This document shows positions 39,910 through 53,764 of a stretch of DNA of 64,000 nt, piece after piece. The stretch is taken from the NCBI RefSeq assembly GCF_047663525.1, contig NC_092613.1:7837501-7901500 (forward strand), written 5' to 3'. Under the pieces are notes generated by a model. That model saw nothing but the letters and a program-made list of their open reading frames with translations, searched no databases and was not told the origin of the DNA. Origin of the DNA: Anas platyrhynchos. Taxonomy: Eukaryota; Chordata; Aves; Anseriformes; Anatidae. The translations under genes and the position numbers were made by a program. Each line of letters starts with the position of its first letter. Positions within the stretch are counted from its first letter, which is position 1.

Positions 39910-42900
39910 TCACGGTCGGTAGTTTGCGAGGAAGGCAGCCATGGCCATTGCTATCACTGCCAGCAGAAGAGGGAGCCAGTTACCACGCTGTCTCTGCAAA
40001 GAGAAGCAAGCATTACCAGGAAGCTGGTGGGCAGAAGAAACTTCTCATTGTTCCTAACAGACCTCATTCATCTTTAAACACTGCCCGGATAAACGGGAGA
40101 ACTGTCCCAGACCCATGTGGAAACAAACAACAGGGAAGCTCTGGGACCATGTGCCGCGGGGCTGAGGCGAGGAACATCTCCCACCTTTGCTGGCTTGCTC
40201 TGGACGTGGTTGAGCTCGTCCCGGCACTGGCGCAGCCTGGTCAGGCAGGAGCGGTACTCCTCGCTCAGGGCCTCCAGCTCGGCGCGCAGCTCCTGGCACT
40301 GCAAGGGGACGTTAGCGGGGGCGTTAGCGGGAGCGAGCCCCACGGTGCCAGGCACACCGAGACCGGCAGGGCTCCCGCAGCAGCCGTGGCTCTTCGCCTG
40401 TGCACGGGCAGCCTGGTGATGGGGGAGTTTCACTTCTGCCACCTCTGTGCCCACATATACCTGCACAGGACAGAGCAGATTTCAGGGTTACATGGTGACG
40501 CAGCCCGTGCCCTGGTTATTCCCGTCCTGTGACCTGTTTGCTTTCGCTGCCGTCTTTCATGGGAGAAAACAGCAATAGCTATTTTTTTGTGTGTAAGTCA
40601 GGAGGTAAAAAATCATGGGAGGGGGTTCACTTTGCTCTGTGAGAGCAGTGGAACGTATAGGGCGGGTGCCTCGGTCACGCTGCACGTCCCCAAATCCCAG
40701 AGAGCACCCTCAGTCCCAACCAGCCGCACGGTGCAAGACCCTGCCACCTCCTGGGTCCCAGCTGCCCTGCATCCCCAGCACCTGCAGCTGGTCCCCGCAG
40801 CTGGTCCCTATTGCTGGGGTTGCACTTTTACAAACTCCGTCCCCAGCTGGGGCAGGGTGCTGCCTGATACTGCTGGTGCCCTCACTGGAGTCGGGCTGTA
40901 GGACAACTCTTCCTCCTGCGCCGTTCCCAGGTCTGCTATGGAACGTTGCAAATCTTATTTTCGTAAGTCTCCATTACCTAAATTGCACTGTAAGAAATAG
41001 AGGACTGTTGGTGGCGGGTAGAGGGCGCAGTTTGTGCTGTGGTTTTGAGTCCTGAAGCAGTCTCTGATACGGGAGAGACCATGCAAGAGGAAACTTGCAT
41101 GGTCAGGAAACTCTGAGTTTTTTATGGTCAAGTTTTACATTCTTGTTTTTTTGTTTGGTTGGTTTGTTTTGTCTTTTAGTGTTAGCAGACCCTTCGTGTT
41201 ATCTGTGAACCTTTTCTTTTCCTCTGGTTCATTTGTGCTCAGGATTTCAGCTCTTAAAGCGTTGCTTTGGCTTTTCCCTATTTCTCTCCCTGAACTGGGT
41301 TCACCTGCAGAGGCTCAGCCGGAGCTGCTGAAGCAGTGCCCCTGGTCACAAAGCTGCTCAGTGCCCCAGCCTTGTGCACACCTGTTGTGGGCTGTAGCTG
41401 AGGCTGGTATCAAAAGAAAAAATCAGCAAAGGTAATCCTTGGAGCAGGTTCCAGGAGCAGTCTGGAGCCCTGGCTGCCTTCAGGAGCTTTAATGCGTTGT
41501 TTTCCTGCTCGCTCCTGGGAGCTCAGTCCCTAGCGGGGTGACTCCATCCTAGCTGTGACTCAGTGCTTCCTCACCTCGTTCTCCTTTGCTGTAAGCTGAG
41601 ATGTCCTTTCCTGCATCTCAGCCTTCAGGCTTTCTTCTGCCTCCTCCTCAGGGTGCTTTAACAGAGCATTTTGTGTTTCCTTGGCAGGAGGGAGAGGTGG
41701 GCTCTGCGTGGTGAAAACCTGATCTAGAAAACAGTCAGGCTTCTGATGAGAAACAGGTCCTGGCTTCCAGTTTGCTTTGTATCTTGTATACTCAGCACAG
41801 TTTAAAGATAATATTTGCATGCTATGCACAGAGAGGAGCTGAGTTAGTTATCATAGCCTTGCCTCTCCTGCAGATGCAAGTTAATCATCTTTAGAGGAGT
41901 ATTTCCAAGTAGTTGCCAGAAATGGAAGGGAAGGAGAGTTAAAATGCCTTTTATTACTTCAAGTACAGCTGTAATTGCAGTTACAAACTGGAATCTATCT
42001 ATAAATCTATATATTTTTAAAAAAGTATAGCCACTGAAGTAGAATTTGCAATGAAATCCCTTTATTTTTTTAAGTACTTGCCATCATAAATACACTTGAA
42101 ATTTAAAGTTAACTAACAAAATATAACCAATTTCACACAGTTTTAAAATAATCATTTATTCTAAACAAATAAAAACTGTTCCTAGAGTCACTTTTAACAT
42201 TCCCATGTCCAGCTAGAGGAGTGCTAGATGGGAGTTAGAAAGTTTGCTGACCTTTCCTTTGCACCATCGCTTCCTGCATTTTCCTCTCGTTGGTCTGGTT
42301 CTGCAGCAAGTCTGAGGACATAAAAAGTCACCATCAGTGGCCACGGCACCAACGCAGGTCTTTCGTGCTGTGCTTCTTTGTGTTACTTACTGTGTAGGTG
42401 GCTGATTGTCACCTCCAAGGATAGCTTCTGGTTTTGTAATGTTAGCTTCTGATTTTGTTCTTTTTGCAGTTTACCTGAAATAATAATAGTAAGAAAACCT
42501 GAAATAATAAGAAAATCAGGGTTGATACAAATCTCCATGTGTTTTTATGCAAGTATGGCAGATTTCCCTTTCTCCAAATGTGTAAAGTGGAGCAGAGATT
42601 GTTGGGTCCACTGAAATTTAATCTCTGAAGGAATGTACTTTTTAGCTATTAATTACACTTGCAGTTTTGGTAGCTTCTTCTAGTGCATCTTAAATGATGA
42701 ATAAATTAATTGAATGTGCTTTAAACCCGTTTGAGTGAGACTATTGTGAAAGCTGAACTGCCAGCCAACTGGTGTTCCTTAATTTTGTTTTAAAATAGCC
42801 ATGAGAAACAATTACTGATCTCTGACTTTCTAGGTTTCCCATTCCACTCTGTCTTCTTGGGAAGTCACTTGGCTTTCCTGAAACACCTCTAATCTGGTTG

Positions 42901-45900
42901 GAAGCTATGTTCGGAGCCCTTTTGGAAACCAGAGGCTCTCTGCAAGCTGAGATGTGCAATGCATTCAGAGGAAGATAATTCTGGGTGTGCTTGGCTGTCA
43001 GGATCAGGCCTTTACGAGTATCTGCTTTATATCTGTCCTCCACTGGGAGGAGCGTCCCGTCCCCCTGCGCGGTACCTTCGATGGTGCTGATGTGCTCAGC
43101 TTGGAGCTGGTTGTCCTCCTGCAAGGCGCTGGCGTGCTGCTGGAGCTCGGCGTGTTCCTGCTGCAGGCGGTCCAGGGCCTGCTGGAGCTGCTCGTTCTGT
43201 GCCGCTGTGTGCTGGGGCGAGAGGAGCCTGGTGTTAGTGGGGGCACGTGAGGGGGGCACCCGAACGGAGGAGGACAGAGTAATTGTGCTTCACCAAACTG
43301 GCTTTTTTTTTTTTTTTTTTTTAATTAGGTGGGAAAAGCGGGCTCAGTGGGAGATGGTGCCGTTCCCGCAGGGGAGCTGACGTACTTGCAGTTTGCTTTG
43401 CAGAATGTGGAGGTTGCTCTCCAGCTCGCTCTGCGTCTTGGTCATCTGGGTCCACTCGGCTTTGAGCGTGGTGTAGTGCACCTTCCAGAGGGCCAGGTCC
43501 TCCCTCGTCACCTCCAGGCATCTCTGGGGGAAGCGGGGACCGCGGGTGGACCTGCTGCCCATGGGACTGTGCCGCGGGAGGCCAGGGGGAGGCCAGCCTC
43601 ACGCTGCCCCAGCCCCACGCTGCTCCAACCTGTCGTAACCTGGCATGGATCTGATGCCGTGGGACGATGTGGGGACAGGGAAGGCTGGTAGGGCTTGGGA
43701 CACGATTTGGTTAGTGTCCTGAAAATGCCTGCCAGCAGTTTCCTTTGATCCGCAGGATGCCTCCTGGGAAAAAGCTGTTTGGATGTGAAGTCACACCAGA
43801 GAAAGCATCTCCAGAGACCTCGTGTGCTGGATGCTGTGTGCGGCTTGTGGCTTGGTGGGCATGGGGAGGGGATGGGGTGAGGAGTGGGGCAGCAAAGGGA
43901 ACACACTCCTAACTGCTGAGCAGCGGTGTGTGTCTCCAGATGTGCTGTTCTTAATAACCTGATGTGGGGCTTACGTGAACACAGGTTGGCACTAAACTGA
44001 CCTTGCTCAGTAACTTAAAAAACAATCAGGTATAAAACACGTTTCTTACCTGAGAGTTTTGCAGCTGCTGCTCTGCTTGGAGTTTGTCTTCGAGCATCTT
44101 CTGAAGAGCCTCCTTCGCCTTCTGCTCATAGGTCTGCTTCTGGTCCTCCATCTCTATCAGGATCTTCTTCACGCACTCCTTTGAGTAACTCTTTAATGGA
44201 GGAACAGAAGTGCTCGAAGGGTCTTATCTGGCATATTCCTAATCTTGCTAAGCCTGAATGTTAGCAAATCCACAGTGTGTAAGCGCTACTGTTAATTTAC
44301 TGTGAAACATTGCTTCAGCAAAGAGGAGAAATACTTTTCAGATCCATATCTAATCAGATTGCTCTAGAAACTGAGACCCGACCTAATTACATGATTCAGT
44401 ATTTCATTTTCATGCCTTTCTTCACCCGTGTTTGTTTCTCAGAGAATCGGGCATTACCTGGGTGCAGGCCTGCAGCTGATTTTCAAGGGCCCTTAGTTTG
44501 CACTTCAGTTTGTCTTCATTCAGCTGACCCTGGGGAAAAACAATTGGCCCAGTGTGTGTAAATCAAAAATTATACAATACGCCTCTGATGTTTTGTTAGC
44601 TTGTTTGTTCTCTATCTCCCTTTTCTTCTATATTGTGGCTAAACTTGGTCAAAATCTTTTCAGTGCTTAGAGCTCAAATAATCCTTCACAATCCCAGAAT
44701 AGGTGGGTTACGGGGGAAGGAAAACCTTTACGCACTGGAAAACCCTGCGGAGGCAGAGTGTGGGTGCCTGCAGTAGGAGAAGGAAAGATGATGAAGTGAT
44801 TTCACACCAGGTGGGATGGAATTGTCGGACACACGGCCACTGTCTGTCCTGCAGGCCGTGCTCCCTGCTCCTGCCTGCACCACTCGGTGCCTGCAGCCCG
44901 GCGGTGCCGGCTCTGCTCCTGCTGCTGGCATTGGGAAATGGCCCGGGTCTGCCTTGCGACATCGAGCAGCTGGGCAGGGGGACGGATGGCAGTAGTGGTG
45001 ATTCATTTTCCCTATTATCATCTCCTCTCGGTGTTAGTCAGACTTTTTACTTAGGTTTTGTGAAACCAGACTGCATGCAAATTCAGATAAAAATTTCTAG
45101 CAAAGGGTTCACGTAGGCTGTTTTTCCACCGCTGATACTGAGAACATCAGTACCATCTCTGCTTACTGCTGTTTGAAGTCAGGCCTCTGAATAAGCAGCT
45201 CCTTGATGTTACGGGAAGAGCTGTCAGACCCAAGCAAAACCAGACTCTCTGGTGTCTTAGCACTGCTCAGATTTGCACAGAAGTCAGTTTACAGTCGCAA
45301 AGAATAAAGCTTCCCAGTTCAGTTAATACAACAAAACCTGAAGGCTATATCCCCTTAGAAAGTAGGTGGAATTTTGAAAAGCAATTTTAAATGTAGACTT
45401 TAATGCCTAACTTTGCTCTGCAGTGCGTTTCATTCTGCTCTCTGCAGAGGTTCGCAGGGGAGGGTGGTGGTGGTGGTTCACAGCCCTTGTGCACAGATGT
45501 AAATGACTCTGCAAAGTACCAGGCAATGGAGCACCAGGCCCTTCCTACGCTTGGGAGCAGAAATGTGCTGGCAAACTCCTTTAATGAGGATACAGCTTAC
45601 AAATTGGTGAAAGAACATACGGTATGGAGATTTCCCTAAATGGAACAAACTGCCTGTTGCCAGAACAGCGTGTCGGCGAGGGGCGAGTGGGCTTGTGCAC
45701 ATGCGAGGGAGGGCGTGAGCAGTCGTGCCTCTGACCAGAAAAGTTGTGTGAGCTAATCTTGGGCAAGCCCTTGTGCTGACAATTATGGACATGAAAGGAG
45801 CTGGTTTAAAGCACCACCACTACCCCCAGGAAAAAAAACTCCCCAAACCACCCCACAATAACAAAACCTTATTGCTACCGCTGTCAGATGGCGGTTGTTT

Positions 45901-48900
45901 TTTTCCTGTCTTCTGCAGTGTCTCACGTGGTGCTGTTTTTGAACACCACCTGGGGATCCTAGCATGAGAGCCCAAGAACAAAAACGCAGTCAGAGGAGAG
46001 GACTGGGGCTGGTGTTCAAAATGCGCTCCTGCAAATGCTGGATTTGAATTCACCAAAGCCCTCGAGTCTGAAGTTACAGCCTGAGCAGCTCCAAAAACCT
46101 TTGCTTTAAAACCATTCTGCATTTTTCTGCGGCTGTCACTCAAGTGCCATACACATCTTTAAAACTGTTCTGGGCCAGCAGCCGCAGTGGTCTGGTTGTC
46201 CTGTGACGGGGGAATTTCCCCTGATACTCCTTTCTGCTAGCCATTTTAAATAGCTAGTTTAAAGCGATAATTTTTAAGTGCTGTTTCTGGAGAACTTCCA
46301 GTTTGCCCAAACACGATGCCTGTGCTAGAAAAATGGGTCCAGAAAGTTACAGGAATGCACTGGATATGACAAAGAGCTTAAAATTGGCAGGGCTCCAAGA
46401 CATTTCCAATAGCCTGGCTCAACTGTAGAGCTCAGAAAGGGATGCAAATGATTTAAAGGAATAATTCTCTTTAAGAAGAGCACAGCTCAGAAGTAACTGC
46501 TCTTAACAACCATGACTGACTTAGCTTCCTGCACCTGGCAGTGTTTTTGAACCAACAAAGCCAGTTGTACAACTGATGGGGTCTGAGTGCCGGACCTGTG
46601 GTGGGACAGGCTCCAGCCTGGAGGTAAAACCACAGGGAGGAGGAACGGGGCACCCATCCCTGCGGGGTAACGATGCTCCCATCCTCCTGCACAGCATTCA
46701 CTTGCTCCATCAAATGAGAATCACCCAGGAACATGAGCAATAACTCAAAAAACAACCATGTGGCCATTTCAAGACTTACTGCTGGCTGGTTGGGAAGGAT
46801 TTAAAAGCTGCTGCAGCACACACAGGGCAGCCCACCCGGACACCACTTGCACTGCTGTACCCGTCCACACCTCCTGAGCAGCCCCTGCCCCTCCGGCCCC
46901 CTCCCGGCACAGCCCCTGCCTTCTTCCCCAGGTGGTGCAGAGCCAGCAGCGAGCTAATTCTTAGTCCTTGATGAAAGGTTGAAGGCAAGATCAGCAGCAA
47001 AGCCTCCCTTCTTTGGCAGAGATAGCAAGAAGCAAAGTGCACCCACCTGTTTCTAATCTGAGGTTTCATGGCTACTTCCTGCAGTGTGTGTCAGTGTTTT
47101 TTCCTGCTCGCATTATATTTGAAGAAGCAAGCGAAGGCGGAAGTTTCTAACCACAGTACATCTAACACATTTTTTTTACAGCATCTCATCCTATCATTTG
47201 CTTTTCTGCCCCAACAGAAACTTCAAACCACTTTTTTTTTTTTTTTTGGATGGCACACCAAATGGTATATTAATAGTTGATTTAATAACCCTACTTAAAG
47301 CACTTCACGGGTCACCATAAAATGATTCCTAAAATTCATCACCTTCCTCTTACCTCCTGATGCAATGAGGAGGAGGGGAAGCCCTGGCTCAGTGCTGCCT
47401 GTAGGATTTTGTCTGAGCTATGAGGAAAAGGCTCGATGCATGGCCACAGCTCAGCAGCATACCCCAGGCTGGGCAGGTTCTCCAGTTTGGAGCAGCTAAA
47501 ATTTTTATTTTGGCCAGGAAAATTTGGTTCAAAATGTCTAAGACTTGACTAGAAGAAAAACAAGGTGGAAGGTGGTTGCTTGGATTCACTCTTTGTCTTT
47601 TTTTTTTCTTTTTTTCTTTTATTTTTTTTCCCCTACTTAACTACTTCTACTGTCTTTTTACTTGAGCAAAGGTGGGAAAAATGAGTGCTTTAAAAATAAA
47701 TAAATAAATCTTGGAATTTTACAGAAGAGAAGGGTTTTACACCTTCTGTTAATCTGAAAGCAAGGTAAATGCTGTTGCATTTTTTTGTAGGGGATGATAG
47801 GGACAAAATCAAGCAACATAACCCCCTAACTTCTTTCTGAGTTTGTGTTCAACCTGCCCTGAAAAGGAAGGGGAGAGCAAGGAAGGGGAAAAAGCAAGCA
47901 GCTGCTTCCAGTCCGACACGGTGCCTTGTCTTCCAGGTGGCAATGTTGCTGCATTTCAGACCCGCAGCATCTCCAACCTGTACAGCACTGCGGCCAGGCC
48001 GAGCTACAGCTTGGAAAAGGAGGCACGTGGGGTTTTTGCTGGTGCAGGCAAGCTGATCCCTGCCATGGCAAAGCCTTCCCCAGCCCCAGCAGCCGCCTGG
48101 TACCTGCCAGGATTTTTCGGAGGCTTTCAGCAGCGTGGAGAGCAGCTCCTGCAGGATCACCATCTTCTGCTTCAGCAGCAGCTCGCGGTGCAGGGCCTCC
48201 TGCAGGGAAGCGAAGCAGAGTCAGGTGGCCCTATGGGGGCCCCTTGGGGCTCGGGGTGTCCCCAGGTCTGGCAGCTTGTCTGTGTGTTTTCTTGGCAGTG
48301 TTAACACTGGGTACGTGGCACCCCGTTGTTTAATAACAAATAATCCCATGGCTGTACTTGCTCAAGGGCTGCTTTCCAGGGAAGCGCTTACAGCGTGTGG
48401 TGCCTACCTTCAGGTAGCTGGACAGCTGTATGATTTCCTGGAAGGGAAAGGGGAAATATTTCAGTCCACAGGATTGTTTCAGTTCACAAACATCTACATT
48501 TCCAGGGAAGTGGAAATTCTTTCTGCAGTTCCTTATGGCACCTTTGCCATGCAGCGCCTGGAGTAGCCGTGTCATTATTCAGGAAACCACAAAAATTTAG
48601 CACCAGTTGGTGTTCAGGTCAGAAATTTTAGTAACTGTGCTCTTTTGCAGGAGTTCAAGTCTAGTTATTGTCCATGTGTTTTGCTTACCTTATTTAAAAC
48701 CGCTGTTCCACAGCTGAAATGGAAAAAGAAAGCATGTAAGTGAGGTGAAGGTGATGCAGGCTTCTGGAGCAGCCCGGGCACCAGCCTCTCCCCCCAGCCG
48801 GAGCAGTGCGTGGATGCTCAAGGAGCTCATGCAGAGAATGGGCACGGGCTGGGCCCTGCAAGGCGGCCTCGTGGGGCCTGAGAGCGCAGGGCAGGAGGGG

Positions 48901-50562
48901 GGACGTGGCTTACTCTGTCTGCTGGCTCGAGTCTTTCACCCCTGCGCTTGTGAGCGTCTGAGTTCCTGTGAAAATAAAGCAAGAGGATGTGCCCAATGCC
49001 CTGCCATGGAGGGGCCCTGGAGCTCTTTGTGCGAGTGTGTGCTGAGCTCTCCAAAAGGGCACTGTGTCTTGGGGGGTGAGAGGGTAACCAGCACCCAGCC
49101 CAGCAGGGACAAGAAGCAGAATGCTGCTGGGCTCAGGGGGAAAGAGAAGTGTAATTCTGCAGCCTGCAGTTAGCCTGTGTGTCCAGGATAATCTGGGGCA
49201 TCTGCAGGGAGCCCCGAGCACCTGCTGGGGAGCTCTGCTCACTGAGCTGCGGGCTGGCTGACGAGATATTCCTAACGCCTGCAGCCTGGTGGGGATGCTC
49301 AGCCCGGGATGGCAAAACCAGGAAGGTGCTCAGCTCCTGTCCTGTGACTGCTGAGCATCCCTCACCTACCTCGGGTGTTCGTGGAGACGCATGGCACAGG
49401 GGTGGCTTCTGCCGAAACATCGAGGGGGCTGCCAAGGCCGAGCGGGGAGAGCACAGGGGGGTATGCGGGGTGGCTCCATGGGCGCTGGAACAAAAGGGTG
49501 GCTTGTGTCAGGATCTCTCCGAAACAGAGGGTAAGGAGATATGGCTGGGTCAGGATTTGTACCTCCAGTGGCTAGGGAGTGCTAGAGCATCAAAGAGATG
49601 CTGAGAAACCAGGGCTGCTTCAATGTGGACCTGCTGGTTTGGCTGCAGCAGCACCAAAACTCTTTTACCAGCAGGTGAAAGCCCGCTGGGTGGGAGCAGC
49701 TCTCCGTGCCCATGTGCTGAAAGGGGAGCTTGAGGGTGTGCTGGTGTCCCACCGGCACCTCACCTTCCACTGCCTCTGCTAGCGTAAGTTCACAAAGCCC
49801 CTAGGATGAACTTGCTCTATGCCAGGGGAATTATTCATTTTGCACGGGATACAAATTTAGAAGGAAATCTGTTTGACTCTGGGGTGTTTTGCATTGCGCC
49901 TTTCTGTAAATCTCCTGACTCTCGGGGTTGCCGTTAGCTGGGCAGCACTGGGCAGGCAGCGGGGCCACAGAGCGTCCTCTTTCCTGACAAAGAAGGTGCT
50001 GGGGGAAGCCAGGTGTTCAGAGCACAGTTTTCATGAGGGAAAAGTAATTTATGTGAGTGCAAAACTAGTCTGGCAGCTAGGACGCGGGGCTGTATTTAGA
50101 GCAATGGCAGTAACACTCCATCTGCTTCAAGTTGAGCTTGGAAAACAGGAAAGGAACGTGCTGGGAGGGAGGCATCGCTGTTTACCCGTGCCTGACTCCG
50201 CAGTGTGTAAGGAAACACGAGGTTTTTGCAGGTGCATTCTCACTTTGCACTTTGGCTCTGCACCAGAGAAACGGAGCTGCCCGCGGGGCTGGCGTTACCT
50301 GCAGCAGGCCAGGCGGGCTGGGGGCGGGCACATGGAGGCCCCTGGGAACCTCCAGTGTGGTGCTGGACAGATTCCTCCTCCGGAGGAACTCGCGTTGCCG
50401 CGGGCTTTGAGGCAGCTCCTCCGCCATCCGCCCGGGCCTACGGCAGCTCGGCGGGTGGCTCCGCCGCCGCAAGGCCTCGCGCGTCTCGTGCCGCCGCTCG
50501 CACTTCTCCTCGTAGCTCTCGCCCGTGCGCCGTGGCCGGGCCCGCTCGGGAGGGCTGATCAT
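39910..50562 (-). CDS. TRAF3IP3: TRAF3-interacting protein 3 (T3JAM), 14 coding exons placed, one gap
   Basis: Membrane-anchored coiled-coil adaptor of lymphoid cells that binds TRAF3 and acts in JNK, MAPK and antiviral signalling (family knowledge). Minus-strand exons: 50562-50299, 48965-48914, 48713-48689, 48437-48408, 48199-48104, 44529-44458, 44190-44050, 43523-43386, 43211-43076, 42474-42391, 42311-42252, 41723-41575, 40298-40185, 39993-39910. The first gives 88 residues (MISPPERARPRR, YEEKCERRHETRE). Later exons give KDSSQQTDCGTAVLNK, a long coiled coil with Leu heptads (ILQELLSTLLKASEKSWQ, EMEDQKQTYEQKAKEAL), and a C-terminal tail anchor NWLPLLLAVIAMAMAAFLAN. Lengths and phases from KDSSQQTD to the stop fit human TRAF3IP3 as I recall it. 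Phase arithmetic requires at least one more exon (length 3n+1) between 48966 and 50298 that I could not identify. A splice acceptor at 50591 implies an upstream noncoding exon. Confidence 0.93.
43303..43322. repeat. Poly-T tract (20 bases)
   Basis: Homopolymer in a TRAF3IP3 intron, between the exons at 43.1 and 43.4 kb. Confidence 0.75.
44530..48103 (-). other. Large TRAF3IP3 intron
   Basis: About 3.6 kb between two exons that join cleanly in phase (SEKSWQ to GQLNEDK), so no coding exon is missing here. It holds T-rich simple tracts near 47.24 and 47.60-47.63 kb and no recognised transposon. Confidence 0.7.
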
Positions 50563-50590
50563 GCTGGGGCCACCACTACAGGCCTCCGTC

Positions 50591-53500
50591 CTGCCAAAAC
50601 CAAGGGATGAGACAGGATTTGAGTGAAAAACAAGCGTTTCTAAGACTAAGTAAATGTGAGGTATTTGTAGGCGGACTAATTCTGGAGTTCTTATCCAGTG
50701 GATGTGAGTGGTGTTCGTGGAAAATGAGCTTGTGCATGCTGGTGACATAAAACATCCCGCTCTGGTTTTGCTCCTCAGTGGGGTGGCTGCTGACCCAGGG
50801 GATGCTTGGAGCAGAATTGCAAACAGTGAGCTCAACCTCATGAAGTTGCCTTCACTACCAAGTAGTAGTGCTTCCACAGCTTCCTCTGGGAGAGCTCTCT
50901 TCCCTATAAAATAAAACCCCTCTGTTTTTTAGACAAATTTTTGTGTGTGTGTAGTTACATTTTTTTTAGCCAACCGAAAGAAGATGATGGAGCCACAGGA
51001 AGCACAATAGCTGCTGCTGTTTCTGTAGTAAAGTTACAAAGTGTGTCTATCTTTTGTCCTACTTTTTCAATAGCTCCCAAAATAGCCTTGCCATTGAGTA
51101 ATTCATGCCTCGAGCAGTGGTGTGGTGTTTCTGAGTGGTGGCTGCCTTCCTGTGTGCAGCCTGTGGCTGTGGGGCCAGGGGTGTTTTGGGGTGCAGAACC
51201 TGGCAGTGCCCTGCAGGTCGGGGTGCCCCTGCTCCCCAAAGAGCCCAGCTGCCGGGTGCTGCTGTCCTCCAGCTTTGCATGGCTGCCAGACACCCGTGCT
51301 TTCCTTTTTACAAGGCTTTGGTTGTGTTTGGACCTTTGCCTCTGCATCAGTCAAAGAGAAAGCTGAGGGATAACCACCTGCAGCATCCTGTCCTTCCTCC
51401 CTCAAGCGAGCATCTCATCCCCTCCTGCCCCTCGCCGATCAGCAGGGAAGGGGCTCGTTGTCCCTGTGCCATTCTGGGAGCGGCTCTGCGCCTTGCTCCT
51501 ACTCAGCCTGGGGCCATGTTGTGTGTGGGGTTTTGTTCTCATGTTTAGTAAACCATGTTAATGTAGGAAGGAAGAAAAAAAAAAACGAGAAAATTCATTG
51601 GTGTCACTCTGTCTCAAGCAATTAGGAAGTCATTACATCTAATGGGAGGGGAAAATGTGAGCAAGTAAAAATCCATTTACGTATGCAACACTTCCATGCT
51701 TTTTAGTCTGCGGTAAGATCTGTGCCTTCGCTCTTTTTGCTGTCGGGCTGTGCTGCCATGCAGGCACGTCGCTAGTGCCTGCTGCTCGCTGCGGGGCCTG
51801 TGCTCAGCGCTGCCGGGGCTGATCCTGCTCGGGGCTCAGGAAGCTGCAGCAGCCGGCAGCACGCTGCCGTGAGCGCACAGCCCGCCGGGGCGTGGGGCCG
51901 TGGTGCCCTGCAGCCGAGCGCTCCTGAAAGAGGAGGCGGCGCTTGCTGAGCCCTGCATTCATAGTTGTTTGCATATTCCGCTCTTTGAAGCTTCAAATGG
52001 CTTCTGAAGCGTCTCTAATTTTACCTTAAGCTTAGCTTACCAAAGGGTCCCACCAGTGTTGCGTTTGTTGGGTGTTTCTTACTGCCAGGCACTTTAAGAT
52101 GAAGGGGTCTGGGGCCACGAGAGGCTAAGCAGCTTATCTTTGTGCCAGATTTTGTGTCCATACCGTAATGACCCTGCTGTGCCCAGCTAGGCCTTTCCCC
52201 TCCATTCTCACGCCTGTGTCCCCTCGCCCGGTGGGCACGGCAGGGCCAGGCGAGCAGCTTCACCCCACCGAGCCACCCTGGGCACCCACCTGCACCCCAC
52301 AGCATGCTGCCTGAACACCCAGCAAGCTCCACGGCTTGGGACAAAACACGTATCTGCAGACAAACCTGCTCCAACCTCTTCAGGACATGATAAAAGTGTT
52401 TTTTTTTTTAATTCGGTTTTCGTAATTTTAGAAGTGGCCTAATTGCACGGTGCACCCAGGCCTTGGCCATCCGGCTCCTCCGGTGGGAAGCAGCACAGCC
52501 CCGCGCCCAGCCCGCCCGGCCATCCCACAGATGGGTTAACCCAAAATGGGCTTTAAAGTAAGGTAAAGCTTAAAGAAATGCACGGTCCATTACTCACCCC
52601 AAGCTGAGCAAGCTGTTGAGGCCTTCTTGACAAGCTAATACTTTATTTCCTTCTTCTGTTACCCCAAATAACCCTCTCTAATTAACAAACGTGTCCTCTA
52701 TCTTTGCTATCCAAGTTGTTAACGTTTCTTGCTTCAAGGGAAACAAACAAAAAAATTGTTTCTTGCCGGTTCATGTTACAGCCTCCCCGTGTCAATCATG
52801 TAGGCTGAGAGCAGGGTGAAAAAAAAGTGGAAAAAAGGTGCTCTGCGCTGAGCAGGGCAGCCCCGGTGCCGCGGGCACTTACCCGGCTCCTACTCAGCCA
52901 CCGTGGAGCAGCGGGGCGAGTGTGGTGCTGTGGGGTGCAAATGCACTACCGCTGTCATCGCGGTACTAGCGACTTCAGGGTGCTGCTCCCTCGCCCTTTT
53001 TCTTTCTGTCAAACAGGAAACGTTGAAGCCGCAGCCCCGGTTCCTGTCCTGCTGGCGGGCGGGGAGGCCGGGGGTGCGCGCGCCCGGCACGGGGAGACCG
53101 GGTTATCTTGGGGTGCCAAAGGCTGCGGCTTCCCTCCATGCAGAGCCAGCGGCTATCTCTTGGGCCATCTCCCTTTATCGCTCTCTGACACTTGGAGGCT
53201 GAGCGCTGGTCCCAGGAGCTGCCTGTGGAACCAGCTGACCGAATCTCTCCAGGCTGCTTTGGGGTAAAGAAATCCAGACTTAGCCAAGTGCAGTAATGCT
53301 ATTATTTGAAGGCCTCTTGCAGATTGGAAGGAGAAGAAAAAAAAAAAAAAGTATATTTTAGCAGCCGAGGGGAGGTCACAAATGGCAGAAATTCATTAAG
53401 GTCTTTAGAGAAGTGAAAGCTGTGTTAATGCAAATCATGCAGCAAGGTTGGTTTAACCAGCTGCATGCTGATAAGGGCTCTGCGCATACTCAAGTGGAGA

Positions 53501-53733
53501 AGGAACAAAATTCAAACTAGAGATGCTATAAAGGAATGTAAGGTTTATTTTTTCCACAGACCATCCTAGAGAGGATACAGGAAAAAAATATTCCATTTCA
53601 AAGACCCTCTCCTGTGGCTTTCTCTGGGCATTTTGCACGGGTTGGCCTAAATCCCTGTTCAGGAGCCTGGTCCCCTTTGCCCTCAACCCATGCAGTTCTG
53701 ATTTATAATCCTCTTCCCCAAGTCTAAATAACT

Positions 53734-53764
<31 letters not shown>

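Noticed and set aside
49375-49575. Plus-strand segment resembling the TRAF3IP3 motif CRDLSDH (reads GLCQDLSETEG)
   Set aside because: It is on the strand opposite to the gene and so cannot be the missing exon; a chance match.
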